Program-made: the position numbers and the translations under genes | Shown: one piece after another, positions 16,276 to 24,668 of the stretch | Numbering within the stretch: the stretch's first letter is position 1 | Layout: the number at the start of each line of letters is the position of its first letter | Source of the DNA: Bordetella parapertussis | GTDB lineage: Bacteria; Pseudomonadota; Gammaproteobacteria; Burkholderiales; Burkholderiaceae_B | Length of the DNA stretch: 39,056 nt | Direction: 5' to 3' | Assembly (NCBI GenBank): GCA_945872285.1 | Contig: CAMBZR010000024.1 | Span: forward strand, 1-39,056 | The notes under the pieces: generated by a model | Told to the model about the DNA's origin: nothing | Seen by the model: only the letters and a program-made list of their open reading frames with translations | Databases searched by the model: none

Positions 16276-17277
16276 ATGATATTTCTTAAGAATCGTGGCA
16301 GGTGCAGATCGCTAACCTCCATCGTATTGGTGGCCTCTGTCCTAAGCATTAGCCTACCGGCTTTTGCACAAAAAGCGCCAGCGTACCCGGCTCAGACTAT
16401 CTCTCTGGTAGTCGCTTTTAGTGCAGGCGGGGCTGCAGATATTGTGGCGCGTTCGATTACCCCTAAATTATCAGCGTTACTCAATACGAGCGTCGTGGTT
16501 GAGAATAAGCCAGGGGCAAATGGCAATATTGCAGCCAGTTACGTGGCTAAGGCACCTGCGGATGGATATACGCTCTTAATGGGATTCCCTGGACTGGCAA
16601 GCAATCCGAGCCTCTACAAAAAGATGACTTACGATCCCGCCAAAGATCTGGCGCCTATCAAAATGTTGGCAAATGCCCCAGTGCTATTGGTTGTTGCACC
16701 CAATTTGCCGGTTAGTACGGTCGCCGATTTAATCGCCTTGGCAAAAGGGCGCGATAAACAACTTAATTTTGGCTCTGGCGGACAAGGCGCCTCGGGGCAT
16801 ATGGCTGGCGAACTCTTTAAGATGCTGACGGGTATTCAGATGCAGCATGTGCCCTATAAAGGCGGAGCCCCAGCGCTAAATGATTTGATGGGCGGTCAGA
16901 TTGACTTAATCTTTGACAGCGTGCCGAGTTCGGCACCACTCATACTGGGTAAAAAGATCAAAGCCTTGGCAATTGCCGGTGTGCAACGTTCAGACGCCTT
17001 GCCAGAGGTACCCACTTTTGCTCAGAGCGGTTTGGCTGAATATTACTCAGACACCTGGTTTGGCATCCTTGCGCCCAAGGCGATTAGCTCAGACATTCGG
17101 GATCGATTGTTGGCTGCGTTGACTACGCTTGTTGCGGATCCGACGATTGCCCTCTCTTTTAAAAACATGGGCCTGATTCCCAATGGGAGCTCTTCAAAAG
17201 ACTTTGAAGTTTTTTTAGCGAATGAAACTGCGAAGTGGGCACGCGTGGTTGAGGCGGCAAAAATCGCGTTGGATTGA
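16276..17277 (+). CDS. Bug-family (TctC-like) periplasmic receptor
   Basis: A 333-residue exported protein with a signal peptide ending near AFAQ at residue 32. The Bug core starts at YPAQTISLVVAFSAGGAADI and has the family motif VVENKPGANGNIAASYVAKA. It shares the overall pattern of the other two Bug proteins here but is clearly a separate paralogue. It stands alone on the plus strand between the TRAP receptor and the MmgE/PrpD gene. Ligand unknown; the family binds carboxylates, amino acids, nicotinic acid and similar compounds. No TctA/TctB permease is encoded nearby. Confidence 0.9.
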   Translation: MIFLKNRGRCRSLTSIVLVASVLSISLPAFAQKAPAYPAQTISLVVAFSAGGAADIVARSITPKLSALLNTSVVVENKPGANGNIAASYVAKAPADGYTLLMGFPGLASNPSLYKKMTYDPAKDLAPIKMLANAPVLLVVAPNLPVSTVADLIALAKGRDKQLNFGSGGQGASGHMAGELFKMLTGIQMQHVPYKGGAPALNDLMGGQIDLIFDSVPSSAPLILGKKIKALAIAGVQRSDALPEVPTFAQSGLAEYYSDTWFGILAPKAISSDIRDRLLAALTTLVADPTIALSFKNMGLIPNGSSSKDFEVFLANETAKWARVVEAAKIALD

Positions 17278-17314
17278 AACCTGCGCGTTGGTCTGCCGCG
17301 TAGGCTTTAAGGCT

Positions 17315-18670
17315 TCAACTTGCTGTGTGTTGTCGCAATACCTTCATAAGAGTATCAATACTTTTCCATTGCTCGACACAATCAATCGTGCGTTCGAGCT
17401 CAGCGACACCCCGAGCTGTTAAGACGAGACCCGCCAGCTCATGAAACTTTTCTCGAATCTCAGACTCTTGATAAGGCTTTTGAAAATCACCTTTTGCACT
17501 TTCACAGGTCTTAGTGATTGTCAGGCCGTTCTTTAACGTCAGCGTCACACGCGAAGGTTTCAATTTTGGAAACTGAGCATTTAACGCGGGGTCCTCTGTG
17601 ACAAACACACGCTGACGCAGTGCTGCGACCTCTGGGCTTTGCACAAAACTCTCAGTAAACGAACCATATCCTGCGTTACCACGCAGCGCAATGGCGGCGA
17701 CCGCATGCGGCAAGGAATACTTTGATGCAAAGCCATTACGAGGGGTTTGGCTTTGCATGGCGGAGGCAAAGCGATAGGTATAAACTTCGACCCGTTCGAT
17801 TTGCTCAGGAGTGACTTGCGCCTGCGCCCAAGCCTCTTCAAACGCATCCAGAGACGCATAGATCGGATTACAGCAGGCACGAAGCCGGAAGTAGTTGCGA
17901 GTAATCTCAAAGGTGGTGCCTAACTGATCAAGAAGCTTGGACTCTTGATAGCCATCTCCGACGAGATTTGCAAAGGCTTCGCCAATCGCCCCCTCTTGAG
18001 CAATAAATCCGGCCTGCGCCATTTCGGGGGCTAGAGAAGCGGTAAACCCACACATGCCACCCGCTGCATTGAGCGTTGTGGCCCCTGCAACAGCGTTGGT
18101 ATAACTCGGTGTCAACACAAAGGTCGCAGCGATACGCATCGCTTGACCAGTTTGTAGTGCATTGAGATTGCGTAAGCGTGCACCACCCGCAGCCGCACCA
18201 ATCATCGAGCTCTGACCGTTCTGATGCGCTAAGGGCCTAGGCGTTAAGGCGTAACCCATTCTGACGGCAACGTCATAGCCCAAGATTAACGACAACAGAA
18301 GATCGTCACCACGACGACCTAAGACCTCTGTACTGGCTAATAGACCGGGCAACACCTGGACGCCTGCCTGGCAGGCTACAAAACGATGGCCTTCGCATAA
18401 CTCAATGGATCGACCGGCCGTGCCGTTGATCAACGCAGCCGACCGTGGATCATTGACTGGCCATCCTCGTGTCAACACTGTTGCACCGCTTCCTGCAGTC
18501 GCTGAAAAGGTTTTTTGCAAAGCCTGCACTTCAGGCTGTTCAAACCCCGCAAGGATCACCCCAATGGTATCGAGCAGTACCAATTTCGCATGGCTCTGCA
18601 CCTTGTCAGGTATATCCTTTAACTGCGTTTGACTCACAAACTCGGCAAGTGTGTCGACAGGATTAGTCAT
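17315..18670 (-). CDS. MmgE/PrpD-family protein
   Basis: A 451-residue cytoplasmic protein of the MmgE/PrpD family (2-methylcitrate dehydratase, cis-aconitate decarboxylase and related lyases). The family pattern is seen in AKLVLLDTIGVILAGFEQPE near residue 30, and GYDVAVRMGYALTP and AAAGGARLRNL in the middle. The prp genes are not nearby, so it is probably not the propionate-pathway enzyme. It lies 8 bases downstream of a Bug receptor gene on the same strand, which suggests that the receptor imports a substrate, likely a hydroxy-di- or tricarboxylate. No clear ribosome-binding site is visible, which fits coupling to the upstream gene. Confidence 0.88.
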   Translation of the reverse strand: MTNPVDTLAEFVSQTQLKDIPDKVQSHAKLVLLDTIGVILAGFEQPEVQALQKTFSATAGSGATVLTRGWPVNDPRSAALINGTAGRSIELCEGHRFVACQAGVQVLPGLLASTEVLGRRGDDLLLSLILGYDVAVRMGYALTPRPLAHQNGQSSMIGAAAGGARLRNLNALQTGQAMRIAATFVLTPSYTNAVAGATTLNAAGGMCGFTASLAPEMAQAGFIAQEGAIGEAFANLVGDGYQESKLLDQLGTTFEITRNYFRLRACCNPIYASLDAFEEAWAQAQVTPEQIERVEVYTYRFASAMQSQTPRNGFASKYSLPHAVAAIALRGNAGYGSFTESFVQSPEVAALRQRVFVTEDPALNAQFPKLKPSRVTLTLKNGLTITKTCESAKGDFQKPYQESEIREKFHELAGLVLTARGVAELERTIDCVEQWKSIDTLMKVLRQHTAS

Positions 18671-18678
18671 ATTGATTT

Positions 18679-19632
18679 TCAGTCAGCAGATAAATTTAGA
18701 CGCGTAACTTCAGGCAACCAACGTGCACGCTCAGCCTCAATGAAAGCAGCAAATTGATCAACGCTACCCGGCATTGTTTCGATTCCCATTGCTGCCATTT
18801 TGTTTGAGAAGTCTGCTGCGGTCAATATTGAATTGATCGCTTGGTTCATGGCAACGACTGTCGCTTGTGGAGTTTTAGCGGGGGCCACCAGACCAAACCA
18901 CGAGGACGCCTGTACGGCATACCCCTGCTCTGCCAGGGTGGCAATCTCGGGCAAACCACTAAAGCGCTTATCACTCGCAATACCCAAGCCTTTTACTTTA
19001 CCCGCCTTGATATTTTCGATTGAAGTCGAGAGGGTATCGAACATATATATCGTGTCACCCGACAGTAAGCTTAACAAGGCGGGCGCGACACCATTGAACG
19101 GAACATGTAGCGCGCTAATACCCGCCTGCTGATTAAAGTAGGTGCCCGCCAAATGAGGGATCGTGCCGTTCCCCGCCGAACCCATCGGCATCAAATTTTT
19201 TAGTGTTTTAGCGCGTGTGACGAGTTGTTGAACACTCTCAATTGCCGAGTCACCTTTAACAATAAAAATCAGAGGTGAGCGCGTCATACCAGAGACAGGC
19301 ACGAAATCTTTCTCTGGATCGTACGGAAGCGTTTTTTGTAGCCCTTGATTAATGACCAACACCGAGGGTGAACCGACTAAGTAAACAGAACCATCGGACT
19401 TAGCCTTTGCAACATATTGGGCAGCAATCGTTCCACCTGCACCAGGCTTATTTTCGACGATTGCGGGCTTACCAGTAAGCTTAGTCAATTCTAAGGCAAT
19501 CAAGCGCGTGATCTGATCGGTTGGCCCCCCCGGTGCGAAGGGCACAATCAGACGCGTCGTCTCTTGCGCCTTGGCGCTATGCAGGCAGCACACAAATACC
19601 ACGATCGCTAGTTTCATAAAGTTTTTATACAT
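18679..19632 (-). CDS. Bug-family (TctC-like) periplasmic receptor
   Basis: A 317-residue exported protein. I chose the ATG at 19632 (MYKNFMKLAIVVFVCCL), with CGGAG nine bases upstream; starts at 19617 or 19659 are possible. The signal ends near AKAQ. The mature part shows RLIVPFAPGGPTDQITR and the motif IVENKPGAGGTIAAQYVAKA. It is followed after 8 bases by the MmgE/PrpD gene, forming a receptor-lyase pair. A ligand such as a hydroxy-tricarboxylate is plausible from that pairing, but it is inference. Confidence 0.9.
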   Translation of the reverse strand: MYKNFMKLAIVVFVCCLHSAKAQETTRLIVPFAPGGPTDQITRLIALELTKLTGKPAIVENKPGAGGTIAAQYVAKAKSDGSVYLVGSPSVLVINQGLQKTLPYDPEKDFVPVSGMTRSPLIFIVKGDSAIESVQQLVTRAKTLKNLMPMGSAGNGTIPHLAGTYFNQQAGISALHVPFNGVAPALLSLLSGDTIYMFDTLSTSIENIKAGKVKGLGIASDKRFSGLPEIATLAEQGYAVQASSWFGLVAPAKTPQATVVAMNQAINSILTAADFSNKMAAMGIETMPGSVDQFAAFIEAERARWLPEVTRLNLSAD

Positions 19633-19800
19633 AAACCTGAACTCCGCTAATTGAATCACTAGGGTTTGATACCTGTAGAGTAAATCAAAGTATGACTTTC
19701 GTCTTCAAGGTCACAGAGCGTCACGATTAAATCAGTCTATTTTTTTTCGCACCCCCTTAATTTGTGCTTAATCAAATTTTTTTAAAAAGTCACACGGTGC

Positions 19801-20109
19801 TTACTGACCCACCGGCTGTAGCTCGGTGATGAAAAACTTACCACCCTCATCAATAACGCCAAACTTAACCGTTTGTCCCAGCTGAATCTTGTCTAAAAGT
19901 GTTTTATTTTTGACAGTAAACACCATCGTCATCGGCGGCATATCCAAGTGTTGAATTTCTTCGTGCCGAATCGTGATTTTTGAATTTTCGATATCGATCT
20001 TTCTGACGACACCTGAAGTGAGTGCTGCGACCTGAGCCCAAGACGGCAAGACCACACTTATTAGCGTGAACGACAAAATAGCAACCACAGATTTTTTGAA
20101 CGTCATCAT
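19801..20109 (-). CDS. CusF-like periplasmic copper-binding protein
   Basis: A 102-residue protein with a signal peptide ending near WAQ at residue 26 and the small CusF-type barrel (PF11604). H49 and the MPPMTM stretch at 57-62 provide the His/Met copper ligands. The tryptophan that caps Cu(I) in E. coli CusF (WPxMTM) is replaced here by Met57. CusF hands Cu(I) or Ag(I) to the CusCBA pump, yet no such pump is encoded here. It is the last gene of the copper operon, 19 bases after the cupredoxin gene, with AAGGA before ATG 20109. Confidence 0.85.
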   Translation of the reverse strand: MMTFKKSVVAILSFTLISVVLPSWAQVAALTSGVVRKIDIENSKITIRHEEIQHLDMPPMTMVFTVKNKTLLDKIQLGQTVKFGVIDEGGKFFITELQPVGQ

Positions 20110-20128
20110 TGTCGCATCCTTAAAAAAC

Positions 20129-20626
20129 TTATTTCGCAGCACTGACTGCAACTGAACCCTTCATGCCAGCACCGTAATGGCCGGGTAACAAACACGCAAA
20201 ATCAACCTTACCTGCCTGCGTGAAATTCCAAATGACGACACCCGTTTTGCCTGGCGCAACGGTCACCATATTGGGCTCATCGTGCTCCATCTCTGGAAAC
20301 TTCAGCATTTGCTGATAATGCTCTTTTAATTCTTTGTCGGTGCCCAGCACAAATTCATGTTTAAGCTTACCTACATTATTCAGCACAAACTTGATTATTT
20401 CTCCTGCTTTGACCGTTATGTTGGCTGGACTAAACCGCATCGAGTCAGACATCGAAAGCTCAAGCGTACGGGTCACTTGTGAAGCCTGGCCGGGTTGACC
20501 AATCGCTTGGGTGTCTGACCCATGCGAATGCCCTCCTGCATGATTGCCGGCAGACCAAGCAGGCACCGTAAAACCAAGAGCACTGACCAACACCGTTGTA
20601 GAAAAAATCTTTAAATATGAACGCAT
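20129..20626 (-). CDS. Cupredoxin-domain copper protein
   Basis: A 165-residue exported protein: signal peptide to about residue 26, a short His-rich stretch (GNHAGGHSHG) and a plastocyanin/azurin-like fold. The type 1 copper ligands appear as H90 (KLKHEF), C145, H150 and M155 (FACLLPGHYGAGM). It is probably a periplasmic copper carrier or an electron partner of the multicopper oxidase encoded upstream. The gap to that gene is 27 bases and AAGGAAATCAA precedes the start. Such cupredoxins are frequent in betaproteobacterial copper clusters. Confidence 0.88.
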   Translation of the reverse strand: MRSYLKIFSTTVLVSALGFTVPAWSAGNHAGGHSHGSDTQAIGQPGQASQVTRTLELSMSDSMRFSPANITVKAGEIIKFVLNNVGKLKHEFVLGTDKELKEHYQQMLKFPEMEHDEPNMVTVAPGKTGVVIWNFTQAGKVDFACLLPGHYGAGMKGSVAVSAAK

Positions 20627-20653
20627 TTGATTTCCTTAAATAAGATTGTTGAG

Positions 20654-22129
20654 TTAATGCTGTGAATGACCAGACTGATTTGTTGGTTTGCGTACTTGAA
20701 CCTCTGTTTCTTTTGCACCAGACTTGGCACGAGGCATTGACTGGCCTCCCGCCGAGCCACTTCTAGCGGGTGGCTTGAGCACGCCTGCGTATTGCGAGGC
20801 AACGGTACCTGCAGGGTGTTTAAACCAACCCGGATCTTTATAGTCACCCGCAGCTTGCTCGGCGCGCACTTTCAAAATACTAAACATCCCACCCATTTCG
20901 ACTGACCCAAAGGGCCCCTGCCCCGTCATCATGGGGATGGTGTTGTCAGGCAGAGGCATTTCCATTTCGGCCATATCGGCCATGCCACGCTCGCCCATCA
21001 CCATGTAATCTGGCAACAGTTGTGTAATCTTCTTTGCGATACCGCGGTGGTCGACACCAATCATGGTCGGGGGGGTATGTCCCATTGCATTCATGGTGTG
21101 ATGGCTTTTGTGACAATGAAACGCCCAATCCCCTGGCTCATCAGCAATAAACTCAAGCTGGCGCATTTGACCGACGGCAATATCTGTTGTCACCTCGGGC
21201 CAACGTGCAGTTTTAGGCACAGGCCCGCCATCCGTTCCGGTGACTTCAAACTCATGTCCATGAAGATGAATCGGGTGATTCGTCATGGTCAGATTACCCA
21301 CGCGAATCCGCACGCGATCATTCAAGCGGACATTCAAAGAATCAATCCCCGGAAAAATGCGACTGTTCCAGCTCCAGAGATTAAAGTCGAGCATCGTCAT
21401 GATTTTTGGGGTGTAACTGCCGGGATCAATATCGTAGCCGCTCAGTAAAAAAATAAAATCACGATCGACTTTTTCAATCAACGGATGATCTGCTTTAGGA
21501 TGGGTAATCCAACTCCCCATCATCCCCATCGCCATTTGTGTCATTTCGTCGGCATGCGGATGATACATAAACGTACCTGGACGCCTTGCTTCGAACTCGT
21601 AGACAAACGTTTTACCGGACGGTATCGCTTTTTGATTTAACCCAGTCACGCCGTCCATCCCGTTAGGCAGTCGTTGGCCGTGCCAATGAATACTCGTGTG
21701 CTCTGGCAATTTGTTGGTGACAAAAATTCGCACCCGATCGCCCTCAACGACTTCAATGGTGGGGCCCGGCGATTGCCCGTTGTAGCCCCAGAGGTGAGCC
21801 TTAAAACCCGGCGCCATTTCACGTACAACGGGTTCGGCAACAAGATGAAACTCTTTGACCCCCTGATTCATCCGCCAAGGTAGCGTCCACCCGTTAAGCG
21901 TCACAACGGGGTTATAGGGCCGACCCGTTTCAGGCGTAAGCGGTGGCATCGTTTTTGGCGTCGTTTGCATGACGAGTTCTGGAATTGCGGCCAGTGCCAC
22001 GCGATTGACCGCTGCGAAGGCGACCGCGCCACCGGCGAGCCCTGCTGCCTGCATAAAGTGTCTACGTGCATTCATACTTGCATCCCTCTTGGGTTTGATA
22101 CTTTGACTGATCTTTTTAATGTGCGACAT
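20654..22129 (-). CDS. Multicopper oxidase (periplasmic, Tat-exported)
   Basis: A 491-residue multicopper oxidase with HWHG at 148-151, YHPHAD at 189-194, HPIHLHGH at 285-292 and the HCH...H...M cluster at 338-349, so all type 1 and trinuclear copper ligands are present. It probably oxidises Cu(I) to the less toxic Cu(II) in the periplasm. A twin-arginine signal (ARRHFMQAAGLAGG) starts at residue 21. Methionine-rich stretches around residues 379-415 may bind extra Cu(I). GGAGG lies eight bases before ATG 22129, inside the end of the TolC gene, and the genes overlap by 14 bases; ATG 22075 is an alternative start. Confidence 0.92.
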   Translation of the reverse strand: MSHIKKISQSIKPKRDASMNARRHFMQAAGLAGGAVAFAAVNRVALAAIPELVMQTTPKTMPPLTPETGRPYNPVVTLNGWTLPWRMNQGVKEFHLVAEPVVREMAPGFKAHLWGYNGQSPGPTIEVVEGDRVRIFVTNKLPEHTSIHWHGQRLPNGMDGVTGLNQKAIPSGKTFVYEFEARRPGTFMYHPHADEMTQMAMGMMGSWITHPKADHPLIEKVDRDFIFLLSGYDIDPGSYTPKIMTMLDFNLWSWNSRIFPGIDSLNVRLNDRVRIRVGNLTMTNHPIHLHGHEFEVTGTDGGPVPKTARWPEVTTDIAVGQMRQLEFIADEPGDWAFHCHKSHHTMNAMGHTPPTMIGVDHRGIAKKITQLLPDYMVMGERGMADMAEMEMPLPDNTIPMMTGQGPFGSVEMGGMFSILKVRAEQAAGDYKDPGWFKHPAGTVASQYAGVLKPPARSGSAGGQSMPRAKSGAKETEVQVRKPTNQSGHSQH

Positions 22130-23651
22130 GGCCTGAGCCTCCAGAAGCTGGTGGTTTGAGGCGCTCAGTTGAGGCCGTCACGGGACGCCCAAGTAACGCA
22201 GCTTGCAAGGCGGCCTCTGCCAGCCAAAACTGTTGGTCCGCCTGAATCGACGCCATCACGGTATTAACGGTGTCTTTTGCATCTGCCAGCAATTCAAAAA
22301 CGCCAATGATCATCCCGTTGTAGCGAAGCATATTTTCCTCTGAGATCACCTTGCGAAGCGGCACGACCTCTTGGCGATAGTGCTTAGAAACGTCGTAATT
22401 GGTGCGATACGCCGAGTAGGTTTCGCGCAAGTTCGACGCAGTCACTTGATAGGCTGCGTCAAGTCGACTCAGCGCCGCCAACGTTTGCGCACTCATGGCA
22501 TCACGCTTCATATCGCCGAAATCAAAAATCGGCAAAGTGATGTTGACTTCATAGCCACGGCCTTGAATCCTTGAGCCTTCGATGTTGTCGCCCACGGTGA
22601 CTTGACGAAGCCCGACCTCAATGTCTGTGAAGCTCGTCACGTTATCTAAGCCTTGCTTTTTGAGCGCGACCTCAACGCCCGACTGCGCAAGCTTGACGTC
22701 TAGGCGGTTCATACTTGCAGCCTGGCTCACTTCTTGAGGATTCATTGGGGCTTTAGGTAAAGGCACAAGGCGATCGGGTAATTTCAAGCTCTGTGCCTGC
22801 TGCGTATTAAGCCCGAGTGCCCTTGCTAACGCCTCTCTGGTTGCCGTCACGGCATGCTCGGCGAGCGCCAACTGCGTAGCAGAGTCAGCATAAAAAGCCT
22901 GCTGCCTGGCTCTTTGAATTTTGGTGAAGTTGCCGACTGATTGCATACGTCGGGCGAGCTCGGCACTGACCTTCGCAACCTCGTTGACTTGCTTGGCATA
23001 AATCAACGTCTGTTGCGCCGCGACCGCCCTCACCCACGCTTGCCTGACGCGGGTAATTTCATCGACCACGTCTGAGGCTAGCTTGACTTGCACAAGCTCT
23101 AGTTGCGTTTTGGCGATGCCGTAGCGAGCAGGCAAGGTCAAGACATCGAGCAGACCAAAGCTCAGCATCCGGACCACATCAAACTCGTTTGTAAAAGTCA
23201 TGCGCTCAAGCATAAAAACCGGGTTCGATAAGCGCCCGCCTTGAGCCGCCTGCGCAGCTAGACTCCAGTTCTCGGCCAACAACACTTGTAAGGCAGAGCT
23301 GTTGAGTAACGCTAACTGCACGGCTTGCGTCTGTGCCAGCGGACGCTCGAGCAAAGCCTGAGCGCTTTGCTTGCGCGCCTCGCGCTGCTCTTGCGTCTGC
23401 GCCAACTCAAGTCCACCCTGAGTAAAGCCAGGGATATCCTCATTGGCCTGTTTGACTGAACGCGCAAAATCAGCCGTCGTACAGCCAGAGAGCAGAACCA
23501 CCACGGCGGTGATCGCCAGTAGCCATACACGCTTAATTTGAACAAAGACTGTCGCGCTGCGCTCGAGTTGAGGCACGCGATTTTGCGCCAAGGTACGCTG
23601 GGCTGCGCTAGGTGTTGGGTACCACGCGGTGCTCACTTGAAGGCTATTCAT
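22116..23651 (-). CDS. TolC-family outer-membrane efflux lipoprotein (CusC-like)
   Basis: A 511-residue TolC/OEP-family protein, the outer-membrane channel of a tripartite efflux pump. It is a probable lipoprotein with the lipobox LLSG-C at C57, after an unusually long 40-residue N-region. Long helical segments with repeated Ala/Gln/Leu and two TolC repeats follow (one around RYGIAKTQLELVQVKLAS). The start ATG overlaps the stop of the upstream gene as ATGA, so no shorter start is needed. The matching membrane-fusion and inner-membrane pump genes are absent from the operon, so it must share a pump encoded elsewhere. Confidence 0.9.
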   Translation of the reverse strand: MNSLQVSTAWYPTPSAAQRTLAQNRVPQLERSATVFVQIKRVWLLAITAVVVLLSGCTTADFARSVKQANEDIPGFTQGGLELAQTQEQREARKQSAQALLERPLAQTQAVQLALLNSSALQVLLAENWSLAAQAAQGGRLSNPVFMLERMTFTNEFDVVRMLSFGLLDVLTLPARYGIAKTQLELVQVKLASDVVDEITRVRQAWVRAVAAQQTLIYAKQVNEVAKVSAELARRMQSVGNFTKIQRARQQAFYADSATQLALAEHAVTATREALARALGLNTQQAQSLKLPDRLVPLPKAPMNPQEVSQAASMNRLDVKLAQSGVEVALKKQGLDNVTSFTDIEVGLRQVTVGDNIEGSRIQGRGYEVNITLPIFDFGDMKRDAMSAQTLAALSRLDAAYQVTASNLRETYSAYRTNYDVSKHYRQEVVPLRKVISEENMLRYNGMIIGVFELLADAKDTVNTVMASIQADQQFWLAEAALQAALLGRPVTASTERLKPPASGGSGHVAH

Positions 23652-24004
23652 TGTTTGCCCTCTTTAGTTTGCGGATGCGTATGGGATGTTGAAGCTTCGG
23701 GCTTGGCTTGTTCGCGCGTTTGTTGCGCCTCTCTGGCGTACACGCGCCAGCCTCCGATTTCGCCTACCCGATCGTTGGCCTCGCGCCAAGATTCAATGCT
23801 TTGCTCTGAGTACGGCACATACTCAGAAAAAGACGATTTGAACTGAACGCTTTGCTCAGAGGCGCTCTGAGGCAAGCGTGGTTCGGTGACGACTTGCGCG
23901 GTCACGACAGACACTGAAAAAAACGTAAGTGCGGTGGTAGCAATCACAACCGACGCAACAGAGCGAGCAATCGCTGTCGCTTTGGTAAGAACAATCAAAA
24001 ACAT
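23648..24004 (-). CDS. Unknown small exported protein of copper clusters
   Basis: A 118-residue protein with an N-terminal hydrophobic signal (about residues 15-36) and a conserved-looking core, SEYVPYSEQSIESWREANDR, followed by VGEIGGWRVYAREAQ. The tail is polar and contains HTHP. I recall similar small hypothetical proteins before TolC genes in betaproteobacterial copper clusters but know no function. It overlaps the TolC gene by four bases (ATGA), so the two are translationally coupled. It may assist the outer-membrane factor or bind copper through the His tail. Confidence 0.75.
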   Translation of the reverse strand: MFLIVLTKATAIARSVASVVIATTALTFFSVSVVTAQVVTEPRLPQSASEQSVQFKSSFSEYVPYSEQSIESWREANDRVGEIGGWRVYAREAQQTREQAKPEASTSHTHPQTKEGKQ

Positions 24005-24084
24005 AAAACCCCCGAACAGTCAGGCTTAGATATCCAAAAACATAAAGTGGATAAACCGGCTAGTCGAGCGAGGCGCGTCTTCGT

Positions 24085-24106
24085 GCAGCGCACAAACAGG
24101 CGCTGT
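24085..24106 (-). repeat. Small hairpin in the leader between two copper-operon genes
   Basis: GCAGCGC and GCGCTGT form a seven-pair stem with one G-T pair around the loop ACAAACAG. It lies in the 122-base gap between the His/Cys-rich gene and the next gene of the copper operon. No T-run follows on the minus strand, so partial termination or RNA processing is only a possibility. Confidence 0.3.
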
Positions 24107-24126
24107 GAATGACGACGAAGCTGTCG

Positions 24127-24516
24127 CTAGCCTAAGTGACTTCGGGGGGGGCGTTCTAAGCCGGCCAGAGTGGGCGGCAAGTGCGTAGCAGATGAATAGT
24201 TAAATTGTGTAGAACTGCCAATTGGTTGTCTGAACACCATTAAACCGTCTAGGGCGCTCACTACACAAGCCGGGCAGCAAGAATGTTGCGTGGTGTGATC
24301 GCCAGCGGTGTCGCTTGTTTGTGTATGTTGAGTATCGTGTACGTGTTGGGTATCGTGTGCGCGTTGGGTATCGTGTGCGTCAGGCTGACTCTCGTGCCCA
24401 GTAGCAGACGCACTATGGCTGAACTCGCAGGCGACCATGGCAGCGCTAGCCAACCCCTGAAAAGGAATGGCGACCAGCAACAACAGACACAACAAGCGAC
24501 GAATCGAAAGTTTCAT
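24127..24516 (-). CDS. His/Cys-rich small exported protein
   Basis: A 129-residue protein with a clear signal (MKLSIRRLLCLLLLVAIPF, cleavage near GLASA). The mature part carries repeated HDTQ units (HDTQRA-HDTQHV-HDTQHT) and a CCPAC motif, both suited to binding metal. It resembles DUF2946-like small proteins near copper genes, but I am not sure of the family. It is likely the first gene of the copper operon and may be a periplasmic copper sponge or sensor. I chose ATG 24516 because the signal peptide starts there; an in-frame start at 24657 would add 47 residues with no signal-like character. Confidence 0.65.
   Translation of the reverse strand: MKLSIRRLLCLLLLVAIPFQGLASAAMVACEFSHSASATGHESQPDAHDTQRAHDTQHVHDTQHTQTSDTAGDHTTQHSCCPACVVSALDGLMVFRQPIGSSTQFNYSSATHLPPTLAGLERPPRSHLG
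24326..24379. repeat. Three tandem 18-base repeats inside the His-rich gene
   Basis: Units at 24326-24343, 24344-24361 and 24362-24379 each match a GTTGGGTATCGTGTGCG-like consensus with few changes. On the minus strand each unit encodes six residues with the core HDTQ. The array keeps frame, so copy-number change would lengthen or shorten the His-rich stretch without breaking the gene. Confidence 0.85.
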
Positions 24517-24522
24517 ACTCTG

Positions 24523-24551
24523 AGTATACAGAAAGTCGACTAGTTCGCCAA
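24523..24551 (-). promoter_or_regulatory. Candidate sigma70 promoter of the copper operon
   Basis: Read on the minus strand, TTGGCG (24546-24551) and TATACT (24523-24528) are separated by exactly 17 bases. The -10 box ends only six bases before the ATG at 24516, and no good Shine-Dalgarno is present, so a transcript from here would be leaderless or nearly so. I see no clear CueR or CopR box. Confidence 0.45.
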
Positions 24552-24668
24552 CAACAGGCTTGAGAGCGTGACGAATAAACTTTACCGCTTTTCTGGGCGA
24601 TTCTGCCCTATGATTGGTGATTACTAGCTGAACGCCGACAATGTTACCTAACTGCAACGCCTAAAAAA

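Noticed and set aside
17278..17314. Terminator hairpin between the convergent Bug and MmgE/PrpD genes
   Set aside because: CCTGCGCG and CGCGTAGG can pair with one G-T, but the stem is short, the loop is nine bases and no T-run follows.
24326..24379. Short regular repeats that could hint at a CRISPR array
   Set aside because: The 18-base units are directly joined without spacers and lie in frame inside a coding sequence with a signal peptide.
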